Assembly: GCA_012184525.1 (NCBI GenBank)
Contig: WOFQ01000001.1
Location: 2,170,001 to 2,234,000 of the forward strand
Source: Xenoacremonium recifei
Lineage: Eukaryota > Ascomycota > Sordariomycetes > Hypocreales > Nectriaceae
Length of the DNA: 64,000 bases
Reading direction: 5' to 3'
Numbering within the stretch: position 1 is the first letter of the stretch; the number at the start of each line of letters is the position of its first letter. The translations under genes and the position numbers were made by a program. The notes under the pieces were generated by a model. That model searched no databases and had not been told where the DNA came from. It saw only the letters and a list, made by a program, of their open reading frames with translations. Of this stretch, positions 37,201 through 47,191 are shown one piece after another.

Positions 37201-39200
37201 TTGCAACATGAAGCTGAACTGCAGGCTCGTAATGTTGCCACGGTGCTCCATCACTGGGAAGTGAGCAACTGAGTGGAAGGGAAGACTCGACTCGAGGAAG
37301 AAAAATCTTCACTACCACCCTCGCAGATTTCCCCAGCAGTTCCTGTGTAGAACTCGAGCCAACGACTGGCATCATCGTACGATACTCGCAGTCTTCCCCT
37401 GACGCCCGCGTTCTCCACGGCGATAATGCGTCGGTCCCCCGCGAAAACGAGGAGTGTGCCCCAGGGAAGATTCCGGGGAATTTCGATTTCACGGGGGAGT
37501 GGACCGCTTGCCTGTGATGTTGGTCAAGCTGATCTTTCGGAAGGTCCTTTCGTTAGTTTGGCCAAGAACAGCTGATTCCGCTACCTGTCTGGGTATCCGT
37601 GCACCTGGGCTGCCGCAACAGGGCGTGAGGCCGTGGCAGCTCTGGTCTCCTTATCCAAGGCTTAAGTAGTCGGAGTAATTTGATCCCGAGACTTGATTCA
37701 ACAGCGGATTCGACGGCTTAGATATGATGCCATGAGGCATCATATAGCATAGGCTGGGGAGTCTGATTTACTTGTGCAAGCTGAGGTGAGGTCAGATAAT
37801 GGAGGCTAATGCGATACGCACTCTACAGGGGATATATGAATACAGATGTCCCACTTGTTGCCAAGTTTCGCGCGTGAACTTGGCATTGAGGAGGTTGCGA
37901 AGGACGATGCCATCAAGGTATATCAACATAGTCTCATACATTGCATTATGTTGTTAGACTACTGCCTACGGTCATCCCTCATCTCGTAACGCAATAAGCA
38001 TTCACAAGGAGCACGGCCTTGAGCATGCCGTCCTTTTTTCTTTCGTCCGGTAACAGCCAGGTAAAGGTCGAATCCCATCTCTAGTTGTGATTCGTGTTAC
38101 TCTCATTCCACCTTTCGCTTCCTTTTCCGTATTTTTTTCTTCTCAAGAATGTAGACTATTAGCCGTTGAGAGGGTTTTCTGTTTTTGCTTCTCCCTCGCT
38201 AGGAATTCTGTGATTCTGGTCGAACATAATTTTCGAAAGGACACTTTCGCACTACTCGTTCTGGCTGGTGTAAGTGAAGCGCCGAGGACTGCTGTTTCGG
38301 CGTTAAGGAATCAGCGAAGCGAAGGATTCCAGAAAATGAAATCTGGCATCAAGGCAGCCGCCGTAGAGCTCCAGATAATGACAAAGACTCGTCCGGGCAA
38401 TCTTAAAGATGATTCGCTGCGACAATAAACTCCAGGATAAACGTCCGCACGGTCGTCTCGCTTATGGTTCCGAGCCATCCATCGTCGTGATAGTGGTGCT
38501 CGGTTGACGCAAGCCCATCCGTTTGACTCATAATTAATTATACTTGAGGCTACCTGTCAAGATCGGGCTCCTCTGGTAGGGCTGAGGCGGCCTCCTTGAC
38601 CCAAACCGTGACGATGCCGCGTATGAGACTGCGCAAGTTATCTCGAAGAAGGATTCCATTCGAGATTATCTTGCTACCGCTAAGCCTGTTGAAGCCTCAG
38701 CTCGAATGGCATTGCTTGTTTGGGGCAGCCATTCGAGGTGGAGTCCTGCTGCCGCTGCACAGCCTTACCAGGTCGCTAAGTCTCCAAACAAACCCTCCGA
38801 ATGGATCGTTTACGATGCCAGGGCTGGTCAAGCTCGCGTTCAGTTACCACGATTGGCCTTCTGGCAACGTGGCCCTAGAGCCTTTTGGAAATCGATTCGA
38901 GTTCAACGGCAAAGCCACGATTTGTCTTCATTATGCTGAATCTGGTTCAACAAAGAAGAGGGCTTTGAGGGAGATTTGCAGCTCTGGGTGTGATGGTTTG
39001 CAACAAGAACACTGCAGATAAATTCAGAGCTGATCCCTCGAATGTTCAATATCCTCAGAGCTCAACAATCATTTGACTGAATTGATGTTTTTACATGATA
39101 TTCCCTTATTTACTTTCAAACATTCTGAACCACTTATATCCTATATTTGTGAAGCCACCCCGACAGCTTATAGTGGCGCCGACGGATCGCCTCGCCCAAG
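34281..39200. other. 4.9-kb gene-poor stretch
   Basis: This is the largest gap in the window. The longest frame, 34794-35669 minus (291 codons), is Arg/Ser-rich without any motif and has overlapping frames opposite it, so I do not call it. A direct 13-bp repeat GAGCCTGGGCGCT occurs at 36111-36123 and 36124-36136, and a perfect hairpin lies at 37722-37745. AT content rises after about 37700. No transposon coding remnant, terminal repeat or RNA gene was recognised. The part next to 39200 is the MFS promoter and the part next to 34281 the acetyltransferase promoter. Confidence 0.4.
37722..37745. repeat. Perfect 10-bp inverted repeat with 4-nt loop
   Basis: ATATGATGCC (37722-37731), loop ATGA, then GGCATCATAT (37736-37745). 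It lies in gene-free sequence. It has no U-tract and no nearby gene end, so a terminator role is not indicated. It could be a dimeric factor site or part of a small RNA. Confidence 0.7.
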
Positions 39201-41340
39201 ATGCTCATTTCATACCTCAGGTCTCAATACAAGAAGAGAAAACAATCGCCATCGTCGGAGTCTGAAGCGCCGACACCGACTCCGACTCCGACACCGCCCA
39301 CAAAGAACTGCCGCCACCGGCCTGAGGCCTCATCTGAGCCATGCCTAGAATGCAAGGCGGAGAAGTCGGCGGCTCGCAAGTACCGATGGACAATCATCCT
39401 GTGTCTTGTTTGGCCCTTTGCCCTTGCAGCCCTTGATTCCACTATGTTAGTTGTGAACCAGCACATCTGATGGGTTTGTGTGGCTGACTTTGTCCAGCAT
39501 TGCCAGTGCCTTACCATGGATCGCCGGGGACTTTGGCGAAATCTCCCAGCTCAACTGGATTGTGTCAGCTTTCAACCTGACCTCGGCCGCCTTCATCCCC
39601 TGCTGGGCCCAGATGGCTGATGTCTTCGGCCGAAATGCCTCCATAAACGCCGCCATTGTGTTCATGCTGATCGGAAGCGCCCTGTGCACCGGTGCTCCCA
39701 CTGACGCCTTCCCCGTTCTCCTCCTCGGTCGATCACTCCAGGGAATTGCAGCTGCTGGTCTTAACGTGAATGTCCGGACGATTCTTGCAGATAAGGTGTC
39801 TTTGGCTGAGAATGCCAAGAACTGGGCCATCTTCTCCTTTGTGGGTGGCATCTCTTACGCATTGGGACCCGTCATTGGAGGTGAGACCCCCTGAACACCA
39901 AATGACTATACCGCGATAGCTGACGAAACATGAATAGGTTACCTCACCAACTCGAACTGGCGATGGTGTTTTGGCATCAATCTTCCCGTCGCTGCAGTGG
40001 CCCTGGTTGTCATCTTCATCTTCCTTCGAAAGCATCTCCTCGGCCCTCAACCAATCCCGGAACTCGACGAAACGCCTGAAACCGGTCGCAGGACCAAGTT
40101 TGCCGCCCGAATCAAGACGATCGATGCTGGTGGACAGCTTCTCTTTATATTCGGCTTTGGTCTCATTATCCTCGCGTTGACATGGGGTGGAGCAACCTAT
40201 TCTTGGGCATCGGCCGCCGTCATTATCCCCCTGGTCTTCGGCTTCGCCTTTGCTGGTTGCTTCATCTACTGGGAACATCTCTTGGCGCCCGGTAATAAAC
40301 TTGCTATCAAGATGCCCTGGCAGAAACCGATGATTCCTTGGAATCTAATCTCACATCGTGACATTGGCCTTCTCTTCTACTGCGAGTGTTGCACGGGAAT
40401 GGGCATGTATGCTGTCCTTTACTTCTGTAACATCTACTTCATCGCTGTCAAGGTAATACATCTCTCGACTGTGAAATGCTACGTGATACTAAAGGCATCA
40501 TAGGGAAACACCGCCGACAAGGCAGGTGTGCAGCTTTTGTACTTTACCCCCGGCCTCGGAGCAGGTGTCTATATTTGCTCATTCTTGTGCAATGGTTGGC
40601 CTAAGATGACGGCTCCCTCCGTCATTCTCGGAACAGTGACTGAATCAGTCGGCATTGGCATGTTAGCCTACGCCGTGTACCATGAAGACAACGCCTCTGT
40701 CTTTGGTCTGATGGCTCTGGTGGGTTGCGGAGTCGGCATGCGGTTCATGGCCTCGCCGCTACACGGCATCGGTCTCTTCAGAAATCTCAGAGCTTCTGTC
40801 ATTGCGCTCATGGCTGTTGCTGTTCCCTTCGGCGGCACGATTGGCTTGACCATCATGTCGACCGTCTTCAACAACACCTCTGGGTTGAGCTCAAACGACA
40901 GCGACTTTTCGGAGATTCAGTCTTTGCAGGGTGATGCCAAAAAGCAGGCAATCCATGACGCAAAGGTAAGAAAGTTTTGACAGAAGTGTTTGATCAAAAA
41001 CTAATATTGCCTTGATAGATGGGCGTCGTCTGGGCGTTTGTCGCAATCGCGCCATTAATCGCCATGGTAAGCCGTCAGAACCCTTCGTTGTGGATTATCG
41101 CTAATGATATGACAGTCCATGGTGTGCTCTTTCAGCTTGGGCAATGTAAAGCTTGGTCAGGGCCCGCTTGGCGAGGATGGCACGCCTACCGACCTCATCA
41201 TCAAAGGCAGCTGGATACTGTCCCTCATCAGGGGTTCCAAGGCTTCCTCGGATGAGGAGAATGGCATCAACCTCACCAGCTACCATACTCGCTTGCAAAC
41301 CGCAGAATCCGCCAAGGACGCACCTGTTGAAAATGCTTAA
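39201..41340 (+). CDS. MFS transporter, 14-helix drug:H+ antiporter or siderophore/toxin-efflux type
   Basis: Six exons, 39201-39445, 39498-39880, 39938-40452, 40504-40965, 41019-41066 and 41116-41340, give 625 residues. Introns are 49-57 nt and all junctions keep phase. A cytosolic N-terminus with a Pro-Thr repeat leads to helix 1 (ALDSTIIASALPWIAGDFGE). Motifs typical of the family follow: the motif A-like WAQMADVFGRNASINAAIVF, LGRSLQGIAAAGL, and the motif C-like SFVGGISYALGPVIGGYL, with NWRWCFGINLPVAAVAL after it. About 14 hydrophobic stretches fit the DHA2-like architecture. The substrate cannot be read from the sequence. An upstream ATG at 39085 starts an overlapping out-of-frame ORF, so the true start or a leader intron may differ from my model. 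Confidence 0.88.
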
Positions 41341-42169
41341 GCGAAAGGATATCTCATCGTGACCGCTAGAATAAGACGGAATGGGCGGATATATTCATGT
41401 ATACCCAAGATCAAACAGCGTTTGTTTCAACAATACCCTTGTTTGTATATAGATCTACAGCGAAATAAAGTGTCTTTGGGCTGCAGAAACAGGCCTGAAC
41501 AGGAAGAGGAGTATCGCAATCTTTCCACTTTTTTGACGTTGCAAAAGTCATGAACATCAAGATAGAGGCCACTAAAAGCACGATTGCAGCTGAGGGAGCT
41601 CCGGCTGATACAAAACCGGCCTGCAAGAATTCAGGTGATGCTTTGACTTTGGAGCGAATGCCTCAGAAGCACTAGCAAAAGCAAGATGACGCCGCAATTG
41701 CCTGATGCATGCTACGCCTCAGTATTCGAGGCCAAAATTCAAAGAAGAGGCTGCAGCGCTTTGAGCTGGTTGCCCCGCCAGAGCAATGCTGGACAGCCAA
41801 CCAAGTGCCAGCGCACTTCAGCGGAGACACTTCAGATTCCCGTTGCCACGCCACTGGTCCAGAAACGGCGGCCAACGAAGCACACAGAACGGGTCTCAGG
41901 CCTCAGCTCTCTGGAGGAATTGCGGATGGACAGGCGTGGGAAATCTGCAGAAAGCCCTGCAGTGGCACTGGCCTGGACCATTATGGTTCACTGTGCCACT
42001 CTGTAGCAGGCTGCTGAGGTGCTTATCGCTAATTCTGGAGAGAGGCAGATGGAAAGGCGTCACTGTTGCCTCACCAGTTGCCCCTCACCGTCTCCCGCCA
42101 AAAATCAACCTAGAAGAGGGGCAACTTTTAGAAGCACAGGGAGCTTCTGCCTCAGACGGGAGTGGGGCA

Positions 42170-42227
42170 GGTACCGGGTACCTCAGCTGGAGCTGTGATT
42201 TGCGAGCAGCGCTAGGTACCCGGCACC
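42170..42227. repeat. Imperfect inverted repeat in the HSP70 promoter
   Basis: Left arm GGTACCGGGTACCT (42170-42183) and right arm AGGTACCCGGCACC (42214-42227) pair at 13 of 14 positions across a 30-nt spacer. The left arm is itself nearly palindromic. It lies about 500 bp upstream of the HSP70 start codon. Confidence 0.6.
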
Positions 42228-42249
42228 CCCAGATGCCCCGCGATGGATG

Positions 42250-42257
42250 GAATTTTC
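42250..42257 (+). promoter_or_regulatory. Heat-shock-element-like site
   Basis: GAATTTTC fits the inverted pair of the heat-shock element (GAA, two bases, TTC). Only one clear pair is present here, while heat-shock factor normally needs three or more units, so this is a weak candidate. It lies about 470 bp upstream of the HSP70 start codon. Confidence 0.3.
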
Positions 42258-42725
42258 GGGAGCTGAATGACATCAAGCAGCGCAGGGGAAAAAATCACAA
42301 CTCCAACGAGCCTGCCATCACTGCTCGACGAAAGCCCTGAAAATCGCCAGATAAGGCTCCACAAACCCCGTCAGCCCCTTGTGCCTCCATCCAGGGCTCC
42401 ACTGGCGATTTTTCCAGGCGTTTGCAGCTTGTTCCGGGCGCTGCCACAGGCTTCGACGGTTCACCAGCCCCTGCTGCCGGCTTCTGGTGTGGGCTCCTTT
42501 AGAACAGCGCAGAACCGCATCGAACCTTGGCACCCGCCTTTATTTACCTTTGGGCTGCAGCTCACCACTGCCCTCTCACTTCTTTCCAAAACATCATCCT
42601 CTCAATACCCCCACCGAACAACGAATCGCAAGTCTTCAAACTCCTCTTGAAGCCTTTTCTGTTGATTCTAGATTCCCTTTTCCCTTCCGCTCATCTGATT
42701 TTCTCTCTTTCACACATCACACAAA

Positions 42726-44188
42726 ATGGCGCCCGCCGTTGGTATCGATCTGGGTACCACGTACTCCTGCGTGGGTATCTTCCGTGAGGACCGGTAGGTT
42801 TCGCCCGTTCGAGCTCAATCATCAAGAACAGACTTGCTAACATCTCATTAGATGCGACATCATCGCCAACGACCAGGGTAACCGAACTACCCCTTCGTTC
42901 GTCGGTTTCACCGACACCGAGCGTCTCATCGGTGATGCCGCCAAGAACCAGGTCGCCATGAACCCCCACAACACTGTCTTTGACGCCAAGCGATTGATCG
43001 GCCGCAACTTCGCCGACCCCGAGGTCCAGGCTGATATGAAGCACTTCCCCTTCAAGATCGTCAACAAGGGTGGCAAGCCCATCATTGAGGTCGAGTTCAA
43101 GGGCGAAACCAAGCAGTTCACCCCCGAGGAGATTTCCTCCATGGTCCTCACCAAGATGCGTGAGACCGCCGAGGCCTACCTGGGCGAGACTGTCAACAAC
43201 GCTGTCGTTACCGTCCCTGCCTACTTCAACGACTCCCAGCGACAGGCTACCAAGGACGCTGGTCTCATTGCTGGCCTGAACGTTCTCCGAATCATCAACG
43301 AGCCTACCGCCGCTGCCATCGCCTACGGTCTCGACAAGAAGGTCGAGGGTGAGCGCAACGTCCTGATCTTCGATCTTGGTGGTGGTACTTTCGATGTTTC
43401 TCTCCTCACCATTGAGGAGGGTATCTTCGAGGTCAAGTCTACTGCCGGTGACACTCACCTGGGTGGTGAGGACTTCGACAACCGACTTGTTAACCACTTT
43501 GTCAACGAGTTCAAGCGCAAGCACAAGAAAGGTGAGCCTCATCTCTACTCAATTCCTTTTTCTGATTTCTTCCACATCTTTTGCCTCATTCCCAGCTTGT
43601 CTTGCGATCTGGAGCGATGCAGTTCATGGGATCTCCCAAAAACTCCGCCCCGCGTCGCACAGATCTACCCCGCTATTCCCAACTCCCCACTACCACACTC
43701 CTCCCCAAACCAACAGAAAATGAACCTCATGTTAACATAATGCAGATCTTTCTTCCAACGTCCGAGCTCTTCGACGTCTCCGAACCGCTTGCGAGCGTGC
43801 CAAGCGAACCCTCTCTTCGTCTGCCCAGACCTCCATTGAGATCGACTCTCTCTTCGAGGGTATCGACTTCTACACCTCCATCACCCGAGCTCGATTCGAG
43901 GAGCTTTGCCAGGATCTCTTCCGATCCACCCTCCAGCCCGTCGACCGTGTCCTGGCTGATGCCAAGATCGACAAGAGCCTCGTCCACGAGATCGTCCTCG
44001 TCGGTGGCTCCACCCGTATCCCCCGTATCCAGAAGCTCATTACCGACTACTTCAACGGCAAGGAGCCCAACAAGTCCATCAACCCCGATGAGGCCGTTGC
44101 CTACGGTGCTGCCGTCCAGGCTGCCATTCTCTCTGGTGACACCTCCTCCAAGAGCACCAACGAGATCCTGCTTCTCGATGTCGCCGCC

Positions 44189-44220
<32 letters not shown>

Positions 44221-44956
44221 GATGACCAAGCTCATCCCCCGCAACACCACCATCCCCACCAAGAAGGCCGAGGTCTTCTCCACCTTCTCCGACAACCAGC
44301 CTGGTGTCCTTATCCAGGTCTACGAGGGTGAGCGTCAGCGCACCAAGGACAACAACCTTCTCGGCAAGTTCGAGCTTACCGGCATTCCTCCCGCTCCCCG
44401 AGGTGTTCCCCAGATCGAGGTCACCTTCGACCTTGACGCCAACGGTATTCTGAACGTCTCCGCTGTTGAGAAGGGCACCGGCAAGTCCAACAAGATTGTC
44501 ATCACCAACGACAAGGGTCGTCTGTCCAAGGAGGAGATCGAGCGCATGCTCGCTGATGCCGAGAAGTACAAGGAGGAGGATGAGGCTGAGGGCCGCCGTG
44601 TCTCTGCCAAGAACGGCCTTGAGTCTTACGCCTACTCTCTCCGAAACACTCTCGGCGACCCCAAGGTTGACGAGAAGATTGAGGCCGCCGACAAGGAGAC
44701 TCTCAAGAAGGAGATCGACCGCATCGTTGAGTGGCTCGACGACAACCAGCAGGCTACCCGTGAGGAGTACGAGGAGCACCAGAAGGAGCTTGAGGGTATT
44801 GCCAACCCCATCATGATGAAGTTCTACGGAGCTGGTGGTGAGGGTGGTATGCCCGGTGGCATGCCTGGTGGTCCCGGCGGCTTCCCTGGTGCTGGCGGCC
44901 CTGGCGCTGCTGGCCCCGGTGGCGATGACGGCCCTACCGTCGAGGAGGTTGACTAA
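42726..44956 (+). CDS. hsp70: Cytosolic HSP70 chaperone (Ssa type)
   Basis: Three exons, 42726-42793, 42852-43531 and 43746-44956, give 652 residues. The ATPase half starts APAVGIDLGTTYSCVGIF and carries IINEPTAAAIAYGLDKK, IFDLGGGTFDVSLL and IVLVGGSTRIPRIQKL. The substrate-binding half follows. The Gly/Met/Pro-rich tail ends in EEVD, the TPR-co-chaperone docking signal of cytosolic and nuclear HSP70. There is no signal peptide or HDEL, which excludes the ER form. The 214-nt second intron falls right after the KRKHKK motif and the join gives DLSSNVRALRRLRTACERAK. The long minus-strand frame over exon 3 is the antisense ORF commonly seen opposite HSP70 genes and is not a gene. Confidence 0.97.
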
Positions 44957-45625
44957 ATTCTTTGATACCCCAACAACATCAGTCCAACTTCCAGACTGCC
45001 TATGGGTGTCTACAAGGACGAGACTAGGGGTCTCAAGGGATGATGGAAATGATTAGAATTTTCCTTTGCAGTTGTTTTCCTATTGCGTATTTCACGGTCA
45101 TGAACAGGGAAAAAAGCTTTCGGTGGTAGTACCTGGGTTTGTACTTTAATGAATCAATGAATGAAGAAATTCATAAAACAAAATGTGCCAAGTGTTTCTC
45201 TCTATGTGATCCCAATTGACTTATTGACCAAGAACAAGATATGTAGATGGACGAGGAATTTTGAGGTCTTCCATAATTTACAGCAGATGCGATAATAAAT
45301 ATTCTCATCACCCTATCTCGCATCTTTTTCAGACACCTTCTTTTGCGTCCTCGTCGAGGATAGGGCTCTCGGATGGTCGTACTTAGCAGGTTAGATGCCG
45401 CATTAAGATGGATAAGACGACAAGATGATTTGATGGAGTTTAGAAGATGTCAGTCAGGGATTTGATTGAGGTTAGGGGTGGGAATCCAGGGAAGTTCTCC
45501 TCTCCATTGATGGAATATTTACTTAGGTGGTTGAAGTAATAGCGAGGGATCTCAAATCCCAAAGCCTCTATAGTATACAATAGTATATATCCTCTACATC
45601 TCGGGGATATTGTCATGTAGTGACA
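44957..45625. other. 3' regions of convergent HSP70 and EMI1 genes
   Basis: AT-rich downstream sequence with a polyadenylation-like AATGAATGAAG and TTCATAAAAC run near 45150-45180. No gene is supported. Confidence 0.5.
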
Positions 45626-46249
45626 TCACTCAATCTTCTCATTAAACGTCGTCCCTGGTGGCACCTTCGCGCCGCGACTCTCCCAGACGTCCTCACTGCT
45701 AGGCTTCCCAGCCCCATACTTAGCATACTCCTTGTTGCGGTAGTGGTCGCGGATCATCTTCTCGCGCATCTCGGGGGCGTAGCCGCGGGTGCGCATGCAG
45801 AACCAGAAGTCGTCCCATTGCTCGCTGCAAGAGCGCATCTCGCCGTACCGATACACGGCGTTCCATTGGCCGCCCATGGAGTTGCATGCCCACGCCTGGT
45901 CAAAGGCTTGCCGGCAGGACATGTCTGTTGGGAGAAGGGCTTCGGCGAGGGCGTCGCCGGGAGGTGCTTCGGTGGGGGTTTCGGGTGTGGTGGATTTGCC
46001 GAGGGAGAGCCATGAAGGCAGCGAGGAGGATTCTGATGAGGATGCCGGAGTGGCTGCGGCTGTGGAGTTTTGGCTAGGGGAGTTGTCCTTGTCGCTTTGG
46101 AAGAGTTCCAGGAATTTCTGGATCTCGGGGTCGACGGGCTCGCTGGGCGCAGACGAGACTGCCGGTGTAGGTTGGGATGGAGGAGGTGATGGCTGTTTCT
46201 CCTCCGGCGCGGGAGCCTTATTGGATGAAGAAGCCCAGAGCCAGCCCAT
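45626..46249 (-). CDS. emi1: EMI1-like DUF3128 protein
   Basis: A single exon gives 207 residues. The C-terminal half holds the DUF3128 core with paired cysteines: MSCRQAFDQAWACNSMGG, then RSCSEQWDDFWFCMRTR, where the second pair is C-x9-C, followed by MIRDHYRNKEYAKYG. Twin-cysteine helical proteins of this sort usually work in the mitochondrial intermembrane space. Yeast Emi1 is needed for early meiotic gene induction and for normal respiration. The first 95 residues are Ser/Pro-rich and disordered, except for a short acidic helix (DPEIQKFLELFQSDKD), making it slightly longer than the yeast protein. I chose the ATG of MGWLWASSSNK over an in-frame upstream Met at 46318 because it matches the usual fungal start. 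Confidence 0.85.
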   Translation of the reverse strand: MGWLWASSSNKAPAPEEKQPSPPPSQPTPAVSSAPSEPVDPEIQKFLELFQSDKDNSPSQNSTAAATPASSSESSSLPSWLSLGKSTTPETPTEAPPGDALAEALLPTDMSCRQAFDQAWACNSMGGQWNAVYRYGEMRSCSEQWDDFWFCMRTRGYAPEMREKMIRDHYRNKEYAKYGAGKPSSEDVWESRGAKVPPGTTFNEKIE

Positions 46250-47191
46250 TGTGTCGAGTTCGAATTGTCTTGGTGGGGTATCTAAAGACGCTGATAGAAG
46301 CGCAGTGTCGAATCGCAATGATGTTCTAATATATGAATCGAAAGTGTCGAAAGGAAGAGGGTCGATCAGTCGATTGCAACGCGGGGAAGTTCGACGAGGG
46401 TCTCGGGATGTGTCAGCGCGGATTCGACTGGCGAGGAGAGCTGCAGAGGGCCATGCAGGAGTCGCCCAATGGCAGCGGCATTAGGATTTGCAGCGTCGCA
46501 TTTGGTGTGGTTGCGATTGGTTGCGACGGGCGCTGGATTTGGTGGTGATGGGCTTTTCGGGTTGCGTCGGGAAAATGGATCTGCCGGGTCCGGGTGAATT
46601 GAGTTGGCAAAAGGACTGCACATGGCAACTACAATCTCCGACCTCAACCTCTTCATCCCTGAGTCGCTAAACCGTCCATATATGATCTATTTATGCATCC
46701 CTGACCCTACCCTCGATTTGAGGTGAGGTTTGAGTCGAGGGCGACTCTAGATAAGGGATGAGGTAGTTTGGTACTTGTTGGAGATGGCAGACATTATACG
46801 ATTTGTATAAACAAGTCACACGAAACGTGCATATGTCCCATTTAGACAGAAAGTTCCTCCCGAACTATGATTACGTCCAATGTGCCCGAATTTTCATATT
46901 ACAAAAATCGTGAACACGAATCCCCAAGTTACTCAGACAAATTCATTATAATTGAAAACTCTAGGGTACGCACTTATACTGTGGAATCTGTCTTAGCGGG
47001 GTTTCTCCTGCCCTGGCTGTCGCGATTGTCTGATCATCCGCTAGCTTGGGCATGACCTCATTGGAGCCGGACTAAAAGCTCCAAGCTCCATCAACACCAA
47101 GTCCCGACCATCGCATAACTCTCTGCTTTTTGCCAGCATGCGCCGGGTTGTGTAGAACAGCTGAAAAAGAGACGGCAATTCTGGCGCCACT
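46250..47191. promoter_or_regulatory. Divergent promoter region of EMI1 and YME2
   Basis: 942 bp between two start codons, for two proteins that both act at mitochondria. The right part holds a five-codon upstream ORF, ATG-CGC-CGG-GTT-GTG-TAG at 47138-47155, 36 nt before the YME2 start. No other element is recognisable. Confidence 0.45.

Larger units (their letters stand above)
41341..42725. promoter_or_regulatory. MFS 3' region and HSP70 promoter
   Basis: Several frames are open but none is protein-like. The stretch contains an imperfect inverted repeat (42170-42183 with 42214-42227), a heat-shock-element-like site at 42250-42257, and a pyrimidine-rich leader from about 42540 up to the HSP70 start. 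Confidence 0.5.

Noticed and set aside
43727..44779. 350-codon frame antisense to HSP70
   Set aside because: Long antisense ORFs opposite HSP70 are a known codon-bias artefact; the sense strand is certain.
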